From Armatimonadota bacterium (GTDB taxonomy: Bacteria; Armatimonadota; UBA5829), in the NCBI GenBank assembly GCA_029907315.1, contig JARYME010000014.1, positions 1 through 42,790 of the forward strand: a DNA stretch of 42,790 bases, read 5' to 3'. Below are positions 9,550 through 16,416 of the stretch, piece after piece. Numbering within the stretch: position 1 is the first letter of the stretch; the number at the start of each line of letters is the position of its first letter. A model generated the notes under the pieces. That model worked only from the letters and a program-made list of their open reading frames with translations. It was not told the origin of the DNA and made no database searches. The translations under genes and the position numbers were made by a program.

Positions 9550-9632
9550 TCCGTAGAACCATGTATAAGCCCTGGCGGGCGCTGTAGTGGTTTAACGCAT
9601 TAAGCCATAGATAGAAACGGGGGTTAGTTGGG

Positions 9633-12374
9633 GTGTTTGGAAAAGCAAGAATTGTGATTCTCGCACTGGCGGTTTTCGTTGTAAGCACCGCGACAGTCAG
9701 TGCCGGGCCCGAACTGGATAGGGTGCTAGACTATATGTTTATGGACCAGAGCGTTCCGATGCGCGGTCCGCAGTTGCTTTTTGACGTTCAGCGCGAAATC
9801 CAGCTCACAGCGGACACGCGTATCGGTCAAACGTTCGTAACAGGTCCGAATACCGCAAGGCTGGCACGCGTCAGAGCGTACCTAGCCCCGACGGCAGACT
9901 GGACCCCCGGTGAAGGCGCCGAACTTACGCTGTGGGACAGCCCCGCGCGCACGAAACGGCTTGGCAGTTCTGTCGTGACGTACGAAGACAGAGTTTTCCA
10001 CTACAATCAAGTGGAGTGGGATCTGAATGTCGATGTGAAGCCCAATACAACGTACTACTTCGAGCTCACATACACAGGCTCTGGGGATGGCAAGCTTGGA
10101 AGAGTGGGCGTTATGAACGGCAGAGACGCCTACAGGTACGGCCAAGGTTACTTGAACGGGCAAGAGGCGGATTTTGATATTTGCTTCCAAACACACTCGC
10201 GCCGAGCTTACGATCCCGTTAGGAACCTCAAAGAAATGTTCTCGCGGCTCAATTTGGAACTTCCAGGGTTTAGAAAGGTAAAAGCCGCGGTCGAAAAAGG
10301 AGATTTTGAAACCGCGATCAGGGAAACGGTGGCATATTTCGAAGCACGAAAGGAACCCTGTGCCATCATCAACCCCTCCCAAACACCAAAACGCGACCCG
10401 AACTTCGATCTCACAAAGGCGAACGAGATGTTGAATAAGGACTGGCGCCATGCCGACCTAGAGGGTTATGAGGGTCGAAAGATTCTGATAAACGCCTACA
10501 ATGCCACCGGTGACGACAAGTACATAAAGAAGCTAAACGACCTCTTGATAGATTGGTATGTGCATCGCCCCCCGCCCAGCAAATCAAAAATAGGCGGTCA
10601 TCCGTGGGATGATACGTGGTCATCTCTCTCGACCGGACTGCGTATTGGACACGGGTTTGTGGCTTACTCGTGGATGAGCAGGTCACCGGCTTTCTCTACA
10701 GACTGCCGTATGGCATATATCATAGGGCTTGCCGACCACTGCAACACGCTCGTTGAATACGGAGCCGACGCGGGCGGCAACTGGGCGTTCACCCAAAACT
10801 GTGCAATGCTGACGTTCGCAATGAACTTCCCTGAGTTCAAAGAAAGCGAAGTCTGGAAACAAACGGCGATCGAAAGGCTGGCTGCGTCAATCAAAAGAGA
10901 TATACTGCCTGACGGCGTGGAAACGGAGTCGGCACCCAGTTATCAGCGGATGGCATACAACCCGCTTGCAACAGGTGTGTACGACGAACTGATAGTGAAG
11001 CGCGGACTTAAAACGCCGTTCGCCAAGGAGCTTCGTGACATCCTCGAGCGCCAAGCCGAGTATTTTATGTACATAGCTATGCCGAACGGTGTTACTCCAT
11101 ATCTCGGCGACTGGGCGCATGAAAATCAGCGCCCGGCAATCCTAGCAGACGCGAAGCGCTTCAACCGCAAAGACATGCTGTATGTGGCGACCGCAGGGAA
11201 GGAAGGGGTGAAGCCAAAGGAACTGTCGAAACTGTACCCGTGCGCCGGCATTGTTACGATGAGAAGCGACTGGGGCGACAAGGGAAGGCCTTTCGAGGAC
11301 GCGAGGTATCTCACGCTGCACGGCGTTCATTTCGGAGCGCACGGTCATCAGGATCTAAACGGAATCGCCGGGTTGTACGCTTACGGTCGAGAGCTGTTGT
11401 ATGACCCGGGGTCGCATATCTATGGCTCGCCAGAGCATTTCAAGCTCACCACGGCAATCTCACATAACCTGATGACCATTGACGGTGAGGACCAAAACCG
11501 CAGCGCCAAAGCCGAATTCAAAAACTGGTGCACAACTCCCGTTGTCGATTACGTGTCAAGCTGGGTCGACGCGTACAAAGGTGGAGACTACACTCGAGAG
11601 ATCTTCTATATACGCGCAAACGGTGATCCCGGGATATGGGACTACTGGCTGGTTCGCGACACCGCGAACGGCAGCGGTGAACACTCGCTTGAGCAGCGGT
11701 GGCGGTTCGTTTACGAGACACCTGTCGAAACCGATGAGAAGTCTTTATTGACAAAAACATCGCATCAATCAGGTGGCAACCTCGCCATAGTCCAGATTGC
11801 GCCGTTTGAAGGAATGAAACTTGAGCGCACAACTACCGACGTATGGCTTTGGCGCAACGAATTGGACACCGCCCCCTGCCAGATTCCGACGGTCAACTAT
11901 GTGGTTCGTCGGTCCCTTCCTGCTGCTATTGACACTTTGCTGCTGCCGTTTGACGAGCAAAACATGCCAACTCTTTCAACACGCACGTTGGAGCGCAGTT
12001 CCGATGGGCTGGATACTGCTTTTACCATAGAGCAGGGACGTGTTGAGGACCTTTTTGTTTACCAGCGAGCTCCTCGGTTCAAAAACATTCCCGAAAAGGG
12101 GATCGCATTCAACGGGGAACGGCTGTTTGTTCGACGTGTAGGCGGTAAGCTGAGGTCGGCGCTGCTGGTGAACGGCTCACAGCTAATAGTAGACGGCAAG
12201 CGTGTTATCAGTGCCGCGAAGCCTTTGTCCTGGGTGGCGGTCACGTTCGACGGCTCAAAGGTCAAAGCTTACTCAAGCTCCGAGGAGAAGTCGTTGGTCG
12301 TGTCATGGGAATCTCAGAGGAAGATTACTGTCCAAAACGCGGGGACGGACAAGCTTCTTCGCATGTGCAACTAA
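9633..12374 (+). CDS. Secreted heparinase II/III-like polysaccharide lyase
   Basis: The 913-residue protein starts at GTG with a signal peptide (hydrophobic stretch ending VSAGP at about residues 22-26). Residues of about 40-190 form a beta-rich domain with TFVTGPN and TLWDSP motifs, resembling carbohydrate-binding or Gal-binding modules. An alpha-helical toroid with WxxD- and NW-rich segments follows (about 230-520). The C-terminal half contains HFGAHGHQDLN and GRELLYDPG, typical of the Heparinase_II_III beta-sandwich domain. Family members cleave uronic-acid-containing polysaccharides by beta-elimination. A second member lies at 19905-22436, so the locus has two lyases. The ribosome site is poor (GGGGG at a distance). 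The family is clear; heparin, alginate or another substrate cannot be separated here. Confidence 0.85.
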   Translation: MFGKARIVILALAVFVVSTATVSAGPELDRVLDYMFMDQSVPMRGPQLLFDVQREIQLTADTRIGQTFVTGPNTARLARVRAYLAPTADWTPGEGAELTLWDSPARTKRLGSSVVTYEDRVFHYNQVEWDLNVDVKPNTTYYFELTYTGSGDGKLGRVGVMNGRDAYRYGQGYLNGQEADFDICFQTHSRRAYDPVRNLKEMFSRLNLELPGFRKVKAAVEKGDFETAIRETVAYFEARKEPCAIINPSQTPKRDPNFDLTKANEMLNKDWRHADLEGYEGRKILINAYNATGDDKYIKKLNDLLIDWYVHRPPPSKSKIGGHPWDDTWSSLSTGLRIGHGFVAYSWMSRSPAFSTDCRMAYIIGLADHCNTLVEYGADAGGNWAFTQNCAMLTFAMNFPEFKESEVWKQTAIERLAASIKRDILPDGVETESAPSYQRMAYNPLATGVYDELIVKRGLKTPFAKELRDILERQAEYFMYIAMPNGVTPYLGDWAHENQRPAILADAKRFNRKDMLYVATAGKEGVKPKELSKLYPCAGIVTMRSDWGDKGRPFEDARYLTLHGVHFGAHGHQDLNGIAGLYAYGRELLYDPGSHIYGSPEHFKLTTAISHNLMTIDGEDQNRSAKAEFKNWCTTPVVDYVSSWVDAYKGGDYTREIFYIRANGDPGIWDYWLVRDTANGSGEHSLEQRWRFVYETPVETDEKSLLTKTSHQSGGNLAIVQIAPFEGMKLERTTTDVWLWRNELDTAPCQIPTVNYVVRRSLPAAIDTLLLPFDEQNMPTLSTRTLERSSDGLDTAFTIEQGRVEDLFVYQRAPRFKNIPEKGIAFNGERLFVRRVGGKLRSALLVNGSQLIVDGKRVISAAKPLSWVAVTFDGSKVKAYSSSEEKSLVVSWESQRKITVQNAGTDKLLRMCN

Positions 12375-12379
12375 GACAA

Positions 12380-12404
12380 ATGCCCCGCGCCGTGCGCGGG
12401 GCAT
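12380..12404. terminator. Hairpin between convergent genes
   Basis: ATGCCCCGCGC (12380-12390) and GCGCGGGGCAT (12394-12404) form a perfect 11-bp stem with a three-base loop, six bases after the lyase stop codon. No U-tract follows directly on either strand. It lies between two converging genes and probably acts as a bidirectional terminator or 3' end stabiliser. Confidence 0.6.
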
Positions 12405-12439
12405 CCTAAAAAACCGCAAGCGCAAAGTTCGCTTTGCTT

Positions 12440-13111
12440 CTATTTGCGGCGCCGCAGGCACCCGACGAGGCCGAGTGCGAGCATGCTCAAACCCGCCAAA
12501 CTGGATGGTTCCGGAACTACGCTTATGTTGTCTACGAGAATCCAGTCCTCAGGCAGGTCTGAACGTCCGAAGTTCTCCAACTGCACCTGACCGACGCCGC
12601 CGGCAGCTCCACTGACGCTGTAATTAAGCGTACCGAGCAGCACACCGTTGTGATAGAACGTGGAAGTCTTGGCAACCTGGTCGATGACGACATCCAATCG
12701 ATTCCACTGGTCTTCTACCAGAGTAACCGTCGGCAAAACCAGCCCGTATCCGCCGATGCGCGGTCTGGCAGTATTGCCATATCCGTACCATCTGGCGAAA
12801 TTATTTCCGGCCGCGTCGTTGAACCAAGCCGCCCAAATGTTGCCGCCAGAGCTGATGCCTGGATAGGCTTCAAGGCTGCACGCAATGATATCGCCCGTGA
12901 TCGGCGTGATGTCGACGGTCGCTTTGAATGCCGTACCGCCGAGGCCAATCTGCACGGTTTGGTTGACAACGTTGATACCTTGGCCGGTGCCGTACCAGCC
13001 GTCGTTGCCGGCGAGAGGACCATCGGGATAGTTAAATCCCTCGAACCAAGCTGCCGCCGGGCTAGCTGCAACTGCGACCAGAACTGCCAATAATGCTAGT
13101 GCACAGCGCAT
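12440..13111 (-). CDS. PEP-CTERM sorted LamG-like protein with WYG...RPRI module
   Basis: This 223-residue protein has a signal peptide (to about Ala21), one beta-rich domain (about 22-197) and a C-terminal sorting signal: VPEP at 199-202, a hydrophobic helix, then RRRK. PEP-CTERM proteins are processed by exosortase in exopolysaccharide-producing bacteria; no exosortase gene lies in this window. The domain carries FNYPDGPLAGN near its start and RWYG (107-110) followed by RPRIGG (116-121). The same signature occurs twice in the protein at 16417-19056, so this is a recurring module with a LamG-like fold (fold is inference). An AGGAGGTGA ribosome site, complementary to the 16S tail, lies at the usual distance from the ATG. 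Its promoter shares an element with that of the 16417 gene. Confidence 0.85.
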   Translation of the reverse strand: MRCALALLAVLVAVAASPAAAWFEGFNYPDGPLAGNDGWYGTGQGINVVNQTVQIGLGGTAFKATVDITPITGDIIACSLEAYPGISSGGNIWAAWFNDAAGNNFARWYGYGNTARPRIGGYGLVLPTVTLVEDQWNRLDVVIDQVAKTSTFYHNGVLLGTLNYSVSGAAGGVGQVQLENFGRSDLPEDWILVDNISVVPEPSSLAGLSMLALGLVGCLRRRK

Positions 13112-13148
13112 TCCCTATCACCTCCTTCCCTTTCCTGAATATTCCTAC

Positions 13149-13179
13149 GCGCCGACTTACCAACCCTTGCAGTCGGCGC
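13149..13179 (-). other. Inverted repeat in the PEP-CTERM gene leader
   Basis: GCGCCGACT (13149-13157) and AGTCGGCGC (13171-13179) are perfect 9-base complements separated by 13 bases. They lie between the predicted transcription start (about 13209) and the ribosome site. A hairpin here could stabilise the leader or control translation. Confidence 0.5.
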
Positions 13180-13215
13180 CGTGCTGTACAATCACGCTTG
13201 CGGAAGGCTACTATC

Positions 13216-13258
13216 TTGGTATCACCAAGTATGCACACTGTCAACTGGTAAGATTACC
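13216..13258 (-). promoter_or_regulatory. Promoter and two palindromes upstream of the PEP-CTERM gene
   Basis: Reading leftwards, GGTAATCTTACC (13258-13247) is followed by TTGACA (13244-13239) and, after 17 bases, a weak -10 candidate TACCAA (13221-13216). The -10 candidate is half of a second palindrome, TTGGT-N3-ACCAA (13216-13228). The first palindrome is placed like an activator site just upstream of -35, and the second like a repressor site over -10. The same GGTAAT element and TTGACA order occurs at 16272-16292. Confidence 0.5.
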
Positions 13259-13362
13259 TGGTTTATTCAATTCGACCAAATCATGTCGCATGCAGGTATG
13301 CGGTAGCTTGCAAGCGAAGTTTGTGAATGATACAAGCAACTAATAGGCGGAGTAGATGTGAG

Positions 13363-14856
13363 ATGAATCAGCCGGAAAGAATTCTTGGGAAAGTGTGCCG
13401 AGCCCTGGACACGTTGAGCAAGTTGGCGGATGATTTCCAGGGGTTGTTCCCCTCAATTATCGACTTGGAGACCCTGCGTATGCCGGAAGAGCTGCCGCCA
13501 AAGATACCCGGTCAACGAAATGAGGACCGCGCACATCCAGGCAGCAACCTAATGCACGACAAGTACGCTTTGGCGACAATGTACGGAGTGGCTAATTTGA
13601 CGAGGCGCGAGTACTCCGAAGTCGCAGATCGCTACTTGCAGCGCTTTGCTATCCACTGTACGAACACCACTACGGGGCTTTTCCCCTGGGGAGAACACGC
13701 ATTTTGGGACGTAAAGCACGATCGGATCGGCAACAGTTTCCCCTTGGCTTACGACTGGTGGACTAACCCGGCGATTCACGATCATTTGTCCGCAGCACCT
13801 TTTTGGCTGTGGGAAAAGCTACATCAATTCAACCCAAGGTGCGTTGAGCGCTTTGCGGAAGGTTTAGACTATCATTGGCGCGACGGAGAACCAATAGAGT
13901 ACTGCAGGCACGCAAATATTGAAATACGAGAGCGGCCTCCCAGAGAAGCAAGGTCATGTGATTTCCCGCGTCACGGCGGATTCTACATAATGGACTGGAC
14001 TTTCGCCTACCTGAAAACCGGCCGCCAGGACTTTCTGCAGCAAATCCACAAGATGCTCGACTACTGGTGGGAAAAGCGGGATCCGTCGACGGCTATGCTC
14101 CCACTTGAGAGTAAGACACCACCCGAAGTAACCGCCATATACGGCTTGACATCGCCTGGACAGGCTATGTCGCTGGCGATGAGTCTGTTCGAAACTGCCC
14201 AATTCATCAGGCGCAGTATTAGCGAAGCCGAACAACCAGACCAAGACGAGGGAACGTATGGCGTCTCAGACGCAGAACAACAAAGGCACCTCGAAAAATT
14301 GGCACAGACTATGTGGGAGCGAGCCACAGCTTATGCGAACTCGTTCTTGACGCTGCCACATGACCTGGCTAACGGAGTCTGGGTCAGCTGCACACGATTC
14401 GATACCGGAGAGATCGCGGGCACAATGAAATGCTGGGGAAGTGTTTACGGCTCAGGCGTCGCGGCGGGGGCTGCAAGGCTTTGTGTCGGCTTCTATCAGA
14501 TGACCGGTGATGAGAGATTCTTGCAGTTTGCGCAAGCTGTGGCGAAGGGTTATAAGACCGAACAGCTTCCCAGGGACGCCGTGGTGCCGGTATCCGACGC
14601 GGGCACCGTGATCGCACTTTTCGCCGATCTGTACGATGTCACTCGCGAAAAAGTTTGGTTAGAAGAAGGACTGAGAACAGCGGACGACATTATCGGCGTT
14701 TACTTTGACCGCGATTTGCCGCGCGGAGAAGCACACATCGATTACTACGACTCACAAATGGGGCCTGGCATATTGCTGCACTCGCTTGCTCAAATCGCTC
14801 TGTCGGCGTTGTACCCTGAGGAGTGCCCCATCCAACCGGATTACTCCGCAAGATAA
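13363..14856 (+). CDS. Unassigned (alpha/alpha)-barrel protein, possibly sugar-active
   Basis: From the ATG at 13363 the product has 497 residues; an earlier ATG at 13327 is possible, but its twelve extra residues look non-native. There is no signal peptide, so it should be cytoplasmic. The sequence is helix-rich with aromatic-Asp motifs (FPWGEHAFWD, YDWWTNP, DYWWEKRDPS) and a late repeat of paired helices around SDAGTVIALFADLYD and DYYDSQMGPGILLHSL. This resembles the (alpha/alpha)6 toroids of glycoside hydrolases, epimerases and polysaccharide lyases. I do not recognise a specific family or catalytic pair. Its position between lyase, PEP-CTERM and regulator genes suggests a role in processing imported oligosaccharides. 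Confidence 0.6.
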   Translation: MNQPERILGKVCRALDTLSKLADDFQGLFPSIIDLETLRMPEELPPKIPGQRNEDRAHPGSNLMHDKYALATMYGVANLTRREYSEVADRYLQRFAIHCTNTTTGLFPWGEHAFWDVKHDRIGNSFPLAYDWWTNPAIHDHLSAAPFWLWEKLHQFNPRCVERFAEGLDYHWRDGEPIEYCRHANIEIRERPPREARSCDFPRHGGFYIMDWTFAYLKTGRQDFLQQIHKMLDYWWEKRDPSTAMLPLESKTPPEVTAIYGLTSPGQAMSLAMSLFETAQFIRRSISEAEQPDQDEGTYGVSDAEQQRHLEKLAQTMWERATAYANSFLTLPHDLANGVWVSCTRFDTGEIAGTMKCWGSVYGSGVAAGAARLCVGFYQMTGDERFLQFAQAVAKGYKTEQLPRDAVVPVSDAGTVIALFADLYDVTREKVWLEEGLRTADDIIGVYFDRDLPRGEAHIDYYDSQMGPGILLHSLAQIALSALYPEECPIQPDYSAR

Positions 14857-14891
14857 CGAACCAAGGCTGACCGGATACGTAATACAAATAT

Positions 14892-14919
14892 GTCCCGCTG
14901 CGGCGTTATGCAGCGGGAC
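14892..14919. terminator. Bidirectional hairpin terminator
   Basis: GTCCCGCTGC (14892-14901) pairs perfectly with GCAGCGGGAC (14910-14919) across an eight-base loop, and is followed by a U-rich stretch (TCAAGTTTTC). It lies 35 bases after the barrel-protein stop and before the end of the converging regulator gene, so it can serve both. Confidence 0.75.
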
Positions 14920-14966
14920 TCAAGTTTTCAAGGAGTCAGCAACACACGAACTGGAAAGCGCCCGGT

Positions 14967-16070
14967 TTACTGAGGTGGTTCAGTAAGTTCGTCAACTATG
15001 TCGGGCCGGATGGTTATTGTCTGTGGGCCATCCGGACCGTTTTTTTCGATCCGGCTGATGACGAGGTCTACCCCTGCCCTGCCTATCTCTGCCTGCTTTT
15101 GGACGACTTTGACCAAAGGCGGCATATTTGCCACCGCCGGAAAGCCGCCATCGAAGTAAGCTGCTAGCTCGATATCCTCAGGTATTCTGAGGTCGAGTTC
15201 CCGTGCAGCGCTTATGGTGCTTATGGCAAAGAAGTCGTTCAGAGCGAAGACTGCAGTCACCGGCTCCTTGAGCTGCCGCAGATACGCAAGGACGTGCTTG
15301 TACTCGTAGTAGTCCTTTGAGAATATTATAGGAGGACAGATCAACTCAGGATCAACCTCGATTCCGTGATCTATGAGAGCTTGTTCGTATCCGCGGCGGC
15401 GGTCCAATATCGAAGTATGCAAATTGGGCTCAACGTATGTAAAGTGAGCTATGCGCCTATGGCCTCTCTGTATTAGTATGCGCGTAGCTTCGTAGGCGCC
15501 CCAAAAGTGATCGCTTGCTACATAATCCACTTCGAACTCGACCGGCTTGTGGTCCAAGAACACCAACGGATACCCGAGTCGTCTCAAGCGATCGAATACC
15601 GGCAGGTTGTCGCGCAGAGCCACCGGAATAACCATAGCCCCCTCAATGCCCTCTTCCATCAAACGCTCCAGCTCTCCGTGCTCTGTGGCTGCGCAGTTAT
15701 CCGAATCAAAAAGAACCGGCTTGTAGCCGCGTTTTCGGAGCTCGCGAGCAGCGCTTCTTACAACGCCAGTTGGAAACGGGCCGACTATTTCCGGCACGAC
15801 CAGCGCAACGGTCTTGGTTCTCACACCGGTATTTTGTCGCCCTCCAGCAACAAACGTGCCGCGAGCAGCCCTTCTAACGAGCAACCCTTCGCTTACGAGC
15901 GAAGCAAGCGCGCGGCTGACGGTAGCCCTATTTGCATTGAAGCGCTCCGCCAGTTCTCGCTCGGGCGGTATGCGGTCGCCAACGGACATATTTTCGAGAA
16001 TCTCTTTGCGTAATATTTCGCGTATTTGTTGGTACGGAGCAGGTGCTCCCGGTTCTCTGATAATCGGCAT
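14967..16070 (-). CDS. GntR-family regulator with LacI-type sugar-binding domain
   Basis: The ATG at 16070 is chosen because GGAGGGG lies just upstream; this gives 367 residues. Residues of about 8-75 form a GntR winged helix (YQQIREIL, PPERELAERF, VSRALASLVSEGLL). Residues of about 85-350 form a periplasmic-binding-protein/LacI-like effector domain (TVALVVPEI, GYPLVFLDH, VTAVFALNDFFA, DIELAAYFDGG). AraR is the known model for this chimeric architecture, acting as a repressor released by a sugar. It sits between the putative sugar-processing gene and the mosaic surface protein, and a perfect palindrome lies just after its own -10 box. It is the likely local regulator of the polysaccharide locus; the effector sugar is unknown. 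Confidence 0.88.
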   Translation of the reverse strand: MPIIREPGAPAPYQQIREILRKEILENMSVGDRIPPERELAERFNANRATVSRALASLVSEGLLVRRAARGTFVAGGRQNTGVRTKTVALVVPEIVGPFPTGVVRSAARELRKRGYKPVLFDSDNCAATEHGELERLMEEGIEGAMVIPVALRDNLPVFDRLRRLGYPLVFLDHKPVEFEVDYVASDHFWGAYEATRILIQRGHRRIAHFTYVEPNLHTSILDRRRGYEQALIDHGIEVDPELICPPIIFSKDYYEYKHVLAYLRQLKEPVTAVFALNDFFAISTISAARELDLRIPEDIELAAYFDGGFPAVANMPPLVKVVQKQAEIGRAGVDLVISRIEKNGPDGPQTITIRPDIVDELTEPPQ

Positions 16071-16122
16071 ATACCCCTCCTCGAGGCGGCAGCGCAACCG
16101 TACTTCCCTCAGCGTGCGCCGT

Positions 16123-16175
16123 TTGGACTAGTCCAATTCCTCAACCAATTTACCTGATCTGGGCCAATTTGTCAA
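16123..16175 (-). promoter_or_regulatory. Promoter and operator of the GntR-LacI regulator
   Basis: Reading leftwards, TTGACA (16175-16170), a 17-base spacer and TAAATT (16152-16147) form a good sigma-70-type promoter. The perfect 14-bp palindrome TTGGACTAGTCCAA (16136-16123) begins 10 bases after the -10 box, so it covers about +4 to +17. This is the classic place for an autorepressor operator. Confidence 0.65.
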
Positions 16176-16271
16176 CTCTGTGTGGCATTTGCTGGTTCGG
16201 CTCCGGGTTTAAGAGAGCAAAACGGTCGCCCAAACAGCTGCCGAAGGACAGAGAAACTAATCGAAAATACT

Positions 16272-16315
16272 GGTAATATTACTGGGTTGACATGCAGGCA
16301 TTTTCAAGGTATGGT
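16272..16315 (+). promoter_or_regulatory. Promoter of the mosaic secreted protein with upstream GGTAATATTAC element
   Basis: GGTAATATTAC (16272-16282, core GTAATATTAC a perfect palindrome) lies four bases before TTGACA (16287-16292). A 17-base spacer leads to TATGGT (16310-16315). The start is predicted near 16322. CAACCA/TGGTTG at 16317-16322 and 16332-16337 forms another inverted repeat over the start. The first element is shared with the PEP-CTERM promoter. Confidence 0.6.
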
Positions 16316-16416
16316 ACAACCAAAGAGACAATGGTTGAATCAGCGGACAGGGCGCACGTGGTATAGCACTTGTGCAGTTCGCAAAAACTTCGAAGAAAGG
16401 GAAGGGATCAGCGGTG

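Noticed and set aside
9550-9632. Possible cyclic di-GMP (GEMM-type) riboswitch in the leader of the heparinase-like gene
   Set aside because: Short stretches such as AACGCATTAAGCC and a G-rich end recall the motif, but the conserved tetraloop, receptor and paired stems could not be traced.
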